DNA from: Glycine soja
Lineage: Eukaryota; Streptophyta; Magnoliopsida; Fabales; Fabaceae
Direction of reading: 5' to 3'
Assembly: GCF_004193775.1 (NCBI RefSeq)
Contig: NC_041002.1
Span: forward strand, 16,859,535-16,923,534
DNA length: 64,000 bases
In this document: positions 35,119 to 45,513 of the stretch, piece by piece
Numbering within the stretch: position 1 is the stretch's first letter
How the letters are laid out: the number at the start of each line of letters is the position of its first letter
The notes under the pieces: generated by a model
What the model was told of the DNA's origin: nothing
The model's input: only the letters and a program-made list of their open reading frames with translations
Databases searched by the model: none
Made by a program: the position numbers and the translations under genes

Positions 35119-35510
35119 CCTCATGAAAAAAAAAAAGAGAAGAAAAAAAACAAACAAGAAAAAGAAATAAACAAATAAAAAAAAAGAAGAAAAAAAGAGA
35201 GAAAAAAGAAAAATAAGTTGTCTAGCTGAAAAACCAACATGCTTTTGAAAAGAGATGACTTCCAACTTTTCTTTGAAGAAAAATTCGCTGATCATAGCTA
35301 GTTTTTGGAAAAAAAAATGTGTGTGTACACCTGAAAGGTGAATGCTGTGAAAATTTTCTCGGACGCCCGAAATGGACTTGGATGAATGCACAAATGGATA
35401 AAAGAACATATTTTGGAAACATTGGGTTGACTAAAATAGAGGAAATGAATCCTGAGCCCTAGCATCACATGACCATAAAAATTTGACACTTGAGTGTCCG
35501 CATAGGTGCA
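35119..35510 (+). other. Purine-rich filler of element C
   Basis: 35128-35215 is almost pure A/G with aaaagaagaaaa repeats. The minus strand shows a long hydrophobic-looking ORF (Phe/Leu-rich) that is only the low-complexity complement. No gene is supported. Confidence 0.5.
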
Positions 35511-36480
35511 TGCATGACCAGTTTTGCATAAAGTTTCCAAATCATCATTTTTGCATTTGTGTCATGGAAATAATGTGGGGCACCCCTTTTATCCTTGAGC
35601 CAAACCAAACCCCGACATGTATCATGTCTAGCCATTCTACAAACCTTGATCCAAAATCATGACTCACTATAATCCTTACCCTCGGAAGCAAAAAAGGAAA
35701 GAAGGAAAATTTCCAATCAAAGAGAAAGCAAAAAGAAAAGAAAGGAAATTCCCAATCAAAAAGTGGGAGAAAGCAAAAAGAAAAGAAAGAAAATTCCCAA
35801 CCAAAGAATGGGAGAAAGTAAAGAAAAAAAAAAAAAGTTCCTGGTCAAAGAAACCAGAAGAAATGTGCAGAGAGGTCTTTAAACCGGACAATATCTGAAC
35901 AATACAGAATTGTCACCAAATGAACAAAAAGAAGGAAAGGAAACCACGACCTAAAATGGTCTTCCCCCTTTAATTGCCAACCAAAATCTTGTGCGCTAGC
36001 GACTTTTTCGCCCCGCACTAAACAAAGACAGAAAAGGAAAAAGCCAACAAAAAATCAAAAGCCAAAAACACACAAAAGCCGAAAAACCCACCAAAAGAAC
36101 CCATTCCCAAGGGAAGTCCTATTGATCCATGATCACACATGTAATTTTTGATTTGATAGGAAATAATTTGCAAAGTCAAGTCATGATATATCTATGGTTC
36201 GGAATTAGGATGAAACACTTACCTGTGCGAGATTGATACACTTTGAGTGATTTTCTTCTATTTTGTCAAACCCAGTGTTTCCTCTAAATGTTCATTTAGA
36301 AAATGAAATGCTAACATCCAAAATCTCAGTTAAGGTTATGGGGGATTTCATCAGCAGACTCTCCTTCCCCGGTAAACGCATTGTTTTTCACTCAAAAAAG
36401 CGTATGCTACTCTAACCAGTTGGAATATTTATCTCTTTACTAAAGCATGTTTGCATTTTAGCGAAGAAAACACCGAGACT
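35511..36480 (+). mobile_element. Proximal 3' UTR of element C
   Basis: 35511-36225 matches 1-676 of the window. A purine-rich gaaaattcccaatcaaag unit repeats at 35700-35850. The part 36226-36480 was lost or replaced in element A by the K1 insertion. It is non-coding. Confidence 0.75.
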
Positions 36481-37834
36481 TTTTCAAGTCTCACAAGTTA
36501 TCCAGAACTACGTAGGTCTGAGTTCCTCATTGGAGGATACGTAGGAGCAAGAGCCTCGCTTTTGTCGACCATACCGCCTTTTGTTGCCATGACTCAAGAG
36601 CTGGTAGCTCGCGGAGACACCTTACGGTTATCCGCACCTCGTCATTCAGTGACCCCAAGTGTGATTGACGAGCAGAGACCAATATGGTCATCTGCGCCCT
36701 TTCCGGAGATGTCATCATTTTCCGATGGAGACTTTTCAAGTCTCACAAGTTATCCAGAACTACGTAGGTCTGAGTTCCTCATTGGAGGATACGTAGGAGC
36801 AAGAGCCTTGCTTTTGTCGGCCGCCCCATAATCTTTGTCATACTGACCCTGAGGTCATGTGACGTGCACCCTTGTATCATCCAGAGGCGGCGGGCCCGAT
36901 GATACGCGGAGATACCTTACGGTTATCCGCACCCTTTTGTCATCCAGAGGCGGCGGGCCCGATGACAAGCAGAGACCAAGTTTGGTCATTCTGCACCCTT
37001 GTATCATCCAGAGGCGGCGGGCCCGATGATACGCGGAGATACCTTACGGTTATCCGCACCCTTTTGTCATCCAGAGGCGGCGGGCCCGATGACAAGCAGA
37101 GACCAAGTTTGGTCATTCTGCACCCTTGTATCATCCAGAGGCGGCGGGCCCGATGATACGCGGAGATACCTTACGGTTATCCGCACCCTTTTGTCATCCA
37201 GAGGCGGCGTGCCCGATGACAAGCAGAGACCAAGTTTGGTCATTCTGCACCCTTGTATCATCCAGAGGCGGCGGGCCCGATGATACGCGGAGATACCTTA
37301 CGGTTATCCGCACCCTTTTGTCATCCAGAGGCGGCGGGCCCGATGACAAGCAGAGACCAAATTTGGTCATTCTGCACCCTTGTATCATCCAGAGGCGGCG
37401 GGCCCGATGATACGCGGAGATACCTTACGGTTATCCGCACCCTTTTGTCATCCAGAGGCGGCGGGCCCGATGACAAGCAGAGACCAAGTTTGGTCATTCT
37501 GCACCCTTGTATCATCCAGAGGCGGCAGGCCCGATGATACGCGGAGATACCTTACGGTTATCTGCACCCTTTTGTCATCCAGAGGCGGCGGGCCCGATGA
37601 CAAGCAGAGACCAAGTTTGGTCATTCTGCACCCTTGTATCATCCAGAGGCGGCGGGCCCGATGATACGCGGAAATACCCGAGTGGTTATCCGTATAAACA
37701 TTCTTTTGCTATCTGTAAGACAGAACGCTTGATAGCATGCAGAGGCTGACATAGTCTTCTGCACCTTTTGTTCCTCCGGGAACAACAAGTCATTTACATG
37801 CGGAAATTTCATGGTCACCCGCGACTCTCGTCAA
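36481..37834 (+). repeat. Hairpin-array 3' UTR of element C
   Basis: 36481-36830 has two copies, about 255 bp apart, of a CTACGTA hairpin block (36508-36544 and 36760-36796). From 36873 to about 37690 a 127-bp unit is repeated six and a half times with few differences. Each unit holds four inverted repeats in order: TATCATC/GATGATA, GCGGA/TCCGC, TGTCATC/GATGACA and GCAGA/TCTGC with inner GACCAA/TTGGTC. The first and third, and the second and fourth, are related pairs whose arms differ by matched changes. The open frames of 60-94 codons that repeat every 127 bp are by-products. Confidence 0.85.
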
Positions 37835-38237
37835 CCGAGAGGAGCGAAATTAGTGTCATACACTAATTTTCGTCCGGGTACCTTTGCTTGATGACATGCG
37901 ACCTTTCTTTGGTCCTTGTGAGGTGCTTGGCACCCATCGTTAGGCAATTTGTGAAAATCCGGGAACGACAAGTCATGGTCACCCGCGACTCTCGTCAACC
38001 GAGAGGAGCGAAATTAGTGTCATACACTAATTTTCGTCCGGGTACCTTTGCTTGATGACATGCGACCTTTCTTTGGTCCTTGTGAGGTGCTTGGCACCCA
38101 TCATTAGGCAATTTGTGAAAATCCAGGAACAACAAGTCATTTGCATGTGGAGATTTTATGGTCACCCGCGACTCTCGTCAAATCGAGAGGAACGAAATTA
38201 GTGTCTTATCTTTACTTTCCTTTTATCTCCAATAAAA
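37835..38237 (+). repeat. Duplicated LTR-head/3' UTR junctions
   Basis: Two tandem copies, about 164 bp apart, of a segment start gtcatacactaattttcgtcc and continue with the first 100 bp of the LTR (cctttgcttgatgacatgcg...gaggtgcttggcaccc). Each junction makes the perfect inverted repeat AAATTAGTGT-cat-ACACTAATTT (37847-37869 and 38011-38033). The real 3' LTR follows at 38258. This looks like repeated strand transfer or slippage at the U3 start. Confidence 0.75.
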
Positions 38238-38257
38238 GACAAGTAAAGAGGGGCAAC
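38238..38257 (+). other. Polypurine tract of element C
   Basis: The purine run aagtaaagaggggcaac (38241-38257) abuts the LTR start TGTCATACC, as in element A at 6366-6381. Confidence 0.8.
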
Positions 38258-40328
38258 TGTCATACCCTAATTTCGTCCGGGGACCTTTGCTTGATGACAT
38301 GCGACCTTTCTTTGGTCCTTGTGAGGTGCTTGGCATCCATCATTAGGCAATTTGTGAAATTCCAGGACATGCCGGAAAACCAAAAAATATTGATGCACAA
38401 TCCGTAAGTTTCCGTGACACACCGGAAATCAAATGGAAGCATCGTTGCATAATTAAGTGAGATTCCGTAACATTCCGTAAGTCAAAAAGGGGATGATTAT
38501 GTAATCCGCAAGGTTCCGTAACATTACGGAAAGAAAACAAGTATCGTTACGAGATTCGTAAGTTTCCGTAACTTTACGAAAAAAAGAATCACCAAAAAAG
38601 GTAAGGGGTGAACTTATCAAGATAGGGGTGTAAATAGAAATTCAAATCTAGGCCCTTCTAGAACATTTTGGAAGTTGGGTTGCTTAAGGAGGAAGCAACT
38701 GGGCGGCAAGCTCCTCCACGTTTTTGAAAAATGGTTTTCGGGGCTTCCGCGGCTTCCGTAATACTTCCGTAAAATTTCCGAAAACCTTGGGTAAGCATAT
38801 TCCACTTAACATTGGTAAAAGGGAAAAGAAAAAAGATGAAAATCAAATTCGAAAACAGTTCCGTAAGGCTTCCGTAACCTTTCCGTAAAATACGAAAAGG
38901 GGGGTGAACTTAGTAATTCGGGTGCGCTTAGAAATCTTCTTCATTAAGTCTTTGGGCGGCAAGCACCTCCTTTTTTTTTCTATAAATAGGGGAGGGGGGA
39001 GCTGTTTCAAAAGGTTCAAGATCCCTTTGGCTATGCATTTCGGCTATTTTGGGCAAAAAACACGTTTTCGTGAAGAAAAATCAAGTCGAAGTACTTCCGT
39101 AACGCTTCCGTAAGCGATTCTGTGGAAATTCTTCATCGTTCTTCACCGTTCTTCATCCGTTCTTCGTTCGTTCTTCGTTCTTCAACGGGTAAGTTTTCGA
39201 ATTCGAGACTTTCAATTCATTTCTTGTTTTGTGTACTTTCACTTTAATTTCGTTTACTTTCAGTTTTCTTTTTTTCCGTTTTTAACGTGCTTTAACCATT
39301 TATTTAAGCCGTTTTCTCGTCTAATAAATGATAAAATGAATTTCAACCGATCATTTGTGTTGTAATCTCGTTTAATCACTGTTAAAACGAAATCTAACTG
39401 ATCGTTCACGCTATAACCTCGGTTAAACCAAAAAAAGTAAAATAATAATAAAATAATCAAAATATCTTTGAATAAAATAATAAAAAAAATCAATCGGACG
39501 TTTTTCTTTGGAAGTTTCCTTGAATGAATTGATTAATAAACCAAAGTGAAACTAAGACTAAAATCAACTCACAAATCAAGTTTTTTTCCGAAAAATCACT
39601 AAAAACCGTTTTAAGGTCCAGCGCCTTAAACGGTCCTCTTTGCTTTTATCGGTTAACATGGACCGTTCAAAAGCATAAAATCAACATGTGACTTTACCGC
39701 TTTTGCAAGAACTACGTAGGTCTGATTTCCTCATCGCAATTGAGGATACGTAGGAGCAAAAGCCCCGCTTTTGTCGACCACCCCAAGAGATCGTTAATGG
39801 TCCAACGCCTTAACGTTTCTCTCCTTTCAAAATCAAAAGACCGTTTAATGGTCCAACACCTTAAATGACCTCTTGTTCAATGAAAACATATTTTGCAAAA
39901 AAAGACAAAAACAACTTAACCAAACACTTTGTTCCGAAAGAACTACGTAGGTCTGATTTTCTCATCCCAATTGAGGAATACGTAGGAGCAAAGGGAAACA
40001 CCCTTGTCGACCACAAAAAGAGAAAAAATATAAAAAGGGTATAAAGGATATAAGGACATAAAAGGGAACGTAAAAATCAAAGTCATGTTTGCACATTCGA
40101 TTAAAGGCTGTCGTCCCTTGTGACGGACGTGTGGGGTGCTAATACCTTCCCCGCGCGTAAATACAACTCCCGAACCTTTCACTTAAAAGTTCGTAGATCG
40201 CGTCTTTTCCGGTTTTTCCGACGTTTTCCTCAAATAAACGTTGGTGGCGACTCCGCGCGTATTCCTTTCGTGGAACACGCATCCCGCGAGTCACGCGTCG
40301 CCCTCCCGCCGAAGGGTAGGTTGCGACA
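38258..40328 (+). mobile_element. 3' LTR of element C
   Basis: This 2071-bp LTR has the same length as the 5' LTR and is nearly identical to it. Differences I noticed by eye are single substitutions, for example ccgatgttttcc against ccgacgttttcc and agtataaagg against ggtataaagg. TATA box at 38981-38988; CTACGTA hairpins at 39712 and 39942. It ends GGTTGCGACA at 40328, followed by the target duplication gtcat. Confidence 0.92.
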
Positions 40329-40345
40329 GTCATCAATAACAATAT

Positions 40346-41129
40346 TGTCACAACCTACCCTTCGGCGGGAGGGGGATGCGAGGCTCATCGGTTGAAACTT
40401 AATTTTTGATGGTTAACCGAGGTTATAACAAACGATCGGTTGAATTTTATTTTAACGGTGACTAAAAGAGATTACAACACAAACGATCGGTTAAAATTCA
40501 TTTTAACATTGATTAAGTGAGATTACGGCTTAAACGATCGGTCGAAACTTGCTTAAAACAAAGAAAAAGATCACTGATGGTAGAAGAATAAAGATGAAGA
40601 CATGCAAAGCAAGGATGGACCCCTAAGGGTGCATATAATGAATTCAAAGCTTCAAAATAGAAAACTAACCGGTCGAAGATCGAAGAACGATGAAGAACGG
40701 TCACAGAATTGATCACGGAAACGTTAGGGAAGCGTTACAAAAGTGCAATGGCCTTGATCTTTCTTATTCTTTCTCCTTCTTCTCACTAATTTCAGTGAAA
40801 ACTTCTTACAAATGATATTGAACCCCTTCCCTTCAGCCCCTCACGCATATTTATAGGAAAATGAGGGGAGGAGGTTGCACATCTAGAAGTAACTTTCTCG
40901 CCCAAGCAAGCTGGTTACTTCATCTCTAAGTTTTCTAATGGGCCCAGAGGCTGGAAAATGTCCCCAAAGTGACCATTTTGCCCCCATTTTGAGTATTTGG
41001 CACATTTCCTTCCAAAACATCACAAAACCCTACGGATTGTGCGACAATTAACATTAAGCAGTTCAATTCGATCGGCAAGAATCCAAATGTTGGCCAATGA
41101 TCGTGCTCGGACGAAATTAGGGTATGACA
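40346..41129 (-). mobile_element. Solo LTR G of the Tat/Ogre family (TSD aatat)
   Basis: This 784-bp LTR reads TGTCATACCCTAATTTCGTCC from 41129 on the minus strand and ends GGTAGGTTGTGACA at 40346. It is flanked by aatat at 40341-40345 and 41130-41134. The minus-strand TATA box is at 40848-40855, and a ctcgcccaagcaagc element lies upstream of it (40899-40913). Compared with the other family LTRs it lacks more than 1 kb, including the CTACGTA hairpins. It inserted 17 bp from the end of element C. Confidence 0.9.
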
Positions 41130-41134
41130 AATAT

Positions 41135-41356
41135 CATTAGCAAATCACATTCCGCATATACACACATATATAGTTCATGCCTAAGATTCACACTCCCCAG
41201 GTCTTCAAACAACACAAGTCTAATAAAAACAATAATGTCATTTATTAATAACAGACGTATCACATCCCATTAGTCAAAAACATTATTTTTCTTGAAAACC
41301 AGCATGCAACAGGGACTAGCATACATCCCCATAGTTAGGTTCCTTGACCCTAACTA
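41135..41356 (+). mobile_element. F-type LTR fragment, plus strand (last part)
   Basis: This is the end of the F LTR that began at 22010. It matches the complement of 20755-20970 (aaatcacattcc, catgcctaagattcacactcccc, gcatgcaacaggga, ccttgaccctaacta). A degenerate primer site tggtatcaaaag follows at 41357-41368, then about 20 bp of shared internal sequence. Confidence 0.75.
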
Positions 41357-41389
41357 TGGTATCAAAAGTCGTAAATTATAATAAACTCC

Positions 41390-42565
41390 CTTCACCTATC
41401 GTGAACTCTCCATCATTTCCTTTTTGCGTCGCTCAGAGACCTCTCTCGTTCACATTTGTCAGTCCAAACACAACATTCTATATACCAAATCAAAGGAAAT
41501 TTAGTGTAGATTTTAAAAACAAGGTTAATAAAAACATTCAGATTCAATTACCCCTGTCAAAACATAAAGGGCTAAGGGGTGTTTCGGATTCTACTAAAAG
41601 AAGACGTCATTTTGAAATTCCGATCACACCAATGTGGCCAGGGTTCAACGAAGGTCACAAAAATAACATCGATTTTATAAAAAGATAACTTTTACAATGT
41701 CTCATTTTCAAGAGTTTTTCTAAGGAAGTGTAAAAACACCCTATTACAGTACCCAAAACACAAGAGATACTAAGAGAAGCTCAAAATAACAAGGAGAAAG
41801 GCTTAGATGACAAAATTACCTCAAAGAAGCTATGGAAGAAAGGATTGAGGGATTTTTCTTCACTGAATCCTTGAGGTGGATTCAGAATTCCTCTCCAATT
41901 AAAATGTTCCTCTTGGAGTAGTGGTTCAGCGGCAAGCAACGACGGCTCATGGTGGCCATCGATGGTCGTGGGTGGTGGAGGAGGAGGTGTTAGGGATTGG
42001 GTGGGTGTTTGGAGAGAAAAAGAGTGAAAATCGTGCTTTTCACACTAAAGAATGTATTTATAATATGTAGATCTCACTTACCAAGCTCATCTCACTAAGC
42101 GGGAGTCCACTTTTTTCACTAAGTGTGACTTTTCATGCTTAGCACAATTCCTATCAGGTTGGTATTTGCACTGAGCACAAAAATTTGGGTTGAGCGTAAT
42201 TCCCTTTGCGCCCAGCGCAACAATTCATGCTCGACGCAATTCCCTCTCGGGTTGGAATTTTGCTTAGCACTTCTCATGCTAAGCGGAAGGCCAAACATTG
42301 TTAATAAAACTAGGATTTGCAAACATCCATCGGTTATCAAATCTAGGATCGTAGTTTTACTAGAATAGGTTTAGGTAAAATTTGAAATTTCATAATTTCA
42401 ACTTAGGTCAATAAAACTCCACATAACTCAACATCCACATCAAGAAAATCACACATGACAGATTCACACCATACCTCAACTCATTCAAGTCAGTCATATA
42501 ATCAAATAACATGATAAATAATATTAAACATCGATTTATAGTTAGCAAAATTTCAGGGCGTTACA
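41390..42565 (-). mobile_element. H-type gypsy LTR, minus strand (left edge approximate)
   Basis: The minus strand begins TGTAACGCCCTGAAATTT at 42565, a start I recall from legume gypsy LTRs. A minus-strand TATA box lies at 42055-42062. The stretch at 42100-42300 has several copies of a cttagcac / gcgcaa motif. I could not find the other end; the leftmost 300 bp (about 41400-41700) may be transcribed leader or internal sequence. The apparent ORF of 114 codons at 41344-41688 has no recognisable domain and overlaps the F primer site. Confidence 0.6.
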
Positions 42566-43138
42566 CCTATGGTGGTGAGCTTGTTCTTGACTCATCTTCT
42601 CCTTGAAGTGGTGTCTCCAATCACCTTTCCTCGTTCTCCATTCCACTGCCATTGATCTTCAAGAAGCAAAGGACTCCATTGATGAAGAATATCCAAGGCC
42701 TACAAGCTCTACATGGAGCTACATTAGAACATCAACTAGCTAAAATCTTTACTAAACCTCTAGCTAGAGATAGATTCTTCTATATTAGGAATGAACTAGG
42801 TATCTTAGATGAATCTAGTATTGAATGATGTGATGCTTAGTACATGTAGCTTGTTACACCTACGATGGTGAGCTTGTTCTTGACTCATCTTCTCCTTGAA
42901 GTGGCATCTCCAATCATCTTTCCTCTTTCTCCATTTCGTTGTCATCGATCTTCAAGAAACAAAGGACTCCATTGATGAAAAAGATCCAAGGCCTACAAGC
43001 TCTACATGGAGCTACATTAGAACACCAACTAGCTAGAGATAGATTCTTCTTTATTAGGAATGAATTAGGTATCTTAGATGGATCTAGTATTGAATGATGT
43101 TATGCTTAGTACATGTATCTTGTTATATATGCTCTTTA
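42566..43138 (+). repeat. Tandem chimera of K-LTR end and copia 3' end
   Basis: A unit of about 293 bp occurs twice (42566-42858 and 42859-43138). Its first part is the last 160 bp of the K-family LTR (tggtggtgagcttgttcttgactc through ggagctacatta). Its second part is the end of a copia RNase H gene (QLA-IFTKPLARDRFFYIRNELGIL). Both copies start after gttaca. The second copy lacks about 17 bp of the copia part. Confidence 0.8.
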
Positions 43139-43892
43139 TGTTTGTTAATTTTCTTTAATATCTTAGTATGTTGATATGCTGATGTGTAGTTGATTTTTCT
43201 CTAAAAATACATGTTTTACTTTTTCATTTCGTGTTTTTCACTGTTTAATTGATCACTCTCTCGTGTTAATCAATTACACTATGTTGTGTGTTTATCAGTT
43301 TTTAAATCTTCTGTTTTAATCAATTACCCCATGGTTTAATCGATTACTATTTATGTGTTTGTGGTGTTATGGTTCAAGAGTTGTTGTTTTAATCGATTAC
43401 TGCATCATTTTAATCGATTATGTGTTGGGCTTAAAGCTTTTGTTTGGCATTTTGTTCTGTTGTAATCGATTATTGCTTCATTTTAACCAACTACATGTTG
43501 TGGTTTATGGCTTCTTTTGGCTTTGTGTTGTATTTGAATCAATTACTTTAAGTTTTAATCAATTTCAAAGGCCTTAGGGGGAGTTTTAGTGGCATATTTA
43601 ATCAATTACGGTAGTGTTTTAATTGATTACTTGTATCAGCTTTTGTTTTTGGGTGAAAACAAGGGCCAATTTAATCGATTACTATGATATTTTAATCGAT
43701 TACTTGAGTGTTTTTTGTGGGTAATCCATTATATCTCTTCGTCTTCACCTCATCAATTGCCATTATTACTGCAATTACTCCCGTTGTGAATGTATATCAT
43801 GCAGGTTTTAATGATCCCAAAAGTTTACTTGATGAGCACGGATTGAATCAAGTCAAAGAACAAAATCAAGAAAATATAAGATAAGAATAATT
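43139..43892 (+). mobile_element. Palindrome-rich copia 3' region and leader upstream of gag
   Basis: This is T-rich, non-coding, and follows a copia RNase H end, so it is probably the tail of that copy. At 43250-43740 about a dozen TTTAATCGATTAC or TTTAATCAATTAC motifs occur every 20-60 bp. After 43800 the sequence leads into gag at 43893. I see no LTR boundary or primer site, so this copia copy lacks a recognisable 5' LTR. Confidence 0.55.
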
Positions 43893-45513
43893 ATGGCCTC
43901 ATCTAACTTTCTATTTCCCGAGGGAAACTCTATTAATAGGCCTCCTATCTTTAATGGTGAAGGTTATCACTATTGGAAAACTCGTATGCAGATTTTTATA
44001 GAAGCCGTAGATTTGAATATATGGGAAGCCATTGAAATTGGTCCTTTCATTCATACAATGGTAGCAGGAAATGTAACTATAGAAAAACCTAGAGCTCAAT
44101 GGGATGAAGATGAAAAAAGAAGAGTTCAATATAACTTAAAACCCAAGAATATAATCACTTTTGCATTAAGCATGGATGAGTACTTTAGAGTTTCAAACTG
44201 TAAAAATGCAAAAGAAATCTGGGATACATTATAAGTAACACATGAAGGCACAATTGATGTTAAAAGATCTAGAATAAATACTCTCACACATGAGTATGAA
44301 ATTTTTAGAATGAATCAAAATGAAACTATACAAGAGATGCAAAAGAGATTTACACATATAGTTAATCATCTTGCATCATTAGGAAAAAAATTTCCTAATG
44401 AATATCTCATTAGCAAAGTGTTGAGATGTTTAAGCAGGCAATGGAAACCAAAAGTAATTGCAATTGCAAAATCAAAAGATCTCATCAATATGTCTCTTGC
44501 CACTCTCTTTGGGAAACTTCAAGAACATGAAATGGAAGTTACGAGACTCAACCAACATGAAGAGAATGACAAAAAGAAGAAAGGAGTTGCACTCAAAGCC
44601 TCATCCTCTATTCATGAAGAAAGTGACAAAAAAGACATGAATGAACAAAATAATTTAGAAGAAGATGATGATTTCAGTCTCTTTGTAAAAAAATTTAATA
44701 AATTTTTTAGGAACAAAGGAAATAGAAGGAGATCGAAATTCAATCCAAGGAAGAAAGGAGAAGATTCCTCCTCAGTTCCAAAATGTTATGAATGCGATCA
44801 ACCTGGGCACCTGAGATTTGATTGTCCTATCTTTAAAAGAAGAATGGAAACATCCAACAAGAAAACTCTCAAAGATAAGAAAGGAAAGAAAGCATATATC
44901 ACTTGGGAAGATAATGACATGGATTCATCAAGTGATTCAAAAAACGAAATCGTAAATCTAAGCCTCATGGCCAAAAACTATGAAAGTGAAGAAGAGGTAA
45001 CATCTTCTAACCATGATTTATCTATTTCTTTTGATGAACTTCAAGATGCATTCAATGATTTGCATAAAGAATCTATCAAACTTGCCAAATTAGTTTCATT
45101 TTCTAAGAAAACCATTTCAAATTTAGAAAAGGAAATTTTGAAATTAAATGAAGAGTTAGAAAATCATAGATCTGAAGTTAAAACATTAAAATCAATAGAT
45201 AAAAACCAACCTTCTACAAAATGCTTAATACAAGAAAACAATGAAGCATCTCATTCACGTGAATGTTGTAATAAATTTAAAAAAAGAAATTGTAGATTTA
45301 AAAAAATGCTCTTGCCAAATTTACTCTTGTTAAAAATAACTTAGATATTATATTAGGAAGACAAAGATGTGTCTTTGACAAAGCTGGATTAGGGTATAAT
45401 CCTGAAAATCAACAAAAGATGTACAAAAATTTCTTTGCCTCTACTCAAAGACTAGTTCTCCCTTCTTAATATGCTTTTACTGTGGTAAGAAAGGTCATAG
45501 TATCTCAACATGT
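43893..45513 (+). pseudogene. Sirevirus-type copia gag
   Basis: Gag starts ATGGCCTCATC (MASSNFLFPEGNS). It has the N-terminal FNGEGYHYWKTRMQIFI block of copia gag, an in-frame stop at 44232-44234 (a CAA to TAA change by context), then the capsid part (ETIQEMQKRFTHIVNHLASLG), a first CCHC knuckle CYECDQPGHLRFDC at about 44787-44828, a long Glu/Lys/Ser-rich coiled-coil stretch, a frame change at about 45310, and a second CCHC knuckle CFYCGKKGHSISTC at 45472-45513. A long gag with two knuckles fits the SIRE/Maximus lineage, first found in soybean. It is not functional. Confidence 0.85.

Larger units (their letters stand above)
24342..40328 (+). mobile_element. Element C: complete non-autonomous Tat/Ogre-type retrotransposon
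   Basis: This 15,987-bp element is bounded by 2071-bp LTRs and the target duplication gtcat (24337-24341 and 40329-40333). It has a primer binding site, a decayed ORF1, a decayed gag and a polypurine tract. There is no protease, RT, RNase H or integrase anywhere between gag and the 3' LTR. That space holds solo LTR I3, a 24-bp minisatellite, a captured ORF fragment, about 73-bp repeats and a hairpin array. By eye I noticed only about six differences between the two LTRs, so insertion was recent. Movement must have relied on proteins from another element, for example one like D. Confidence 0.9.

Noticed and set aside
35005..35409. Membrane-protein-like Phe/Leu-rich ORF on the minus strand
   Set aside because: It comes from the complement of an A/G-rich run; there is no stable sequence pattern of membrane segments and no homologue in related copies.
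36873..37690. CRISPR-like or LRR-coding array
   Set aside because: The 127-bp units are contiguous with no unique spacers, the setting is a plant retrotransposon 3' UTR, and the repeated ORFs of up to 94 codons simply follow the period.
41344..41688. 114-codon ORF
   Set aside because: It starts within an F-element primer-site region and shows no conserved domain; the region is better explained as the end of an LTR leader.
41386..42570. Target duplication cctat for LTR H
   Set aside because: cctat occurs at 41385-41389 and 42566-42570, but the left side does not start with the expected LTR terminus, and the right cctat is part of a repeated gttacacctay string also found at 42853-42863.
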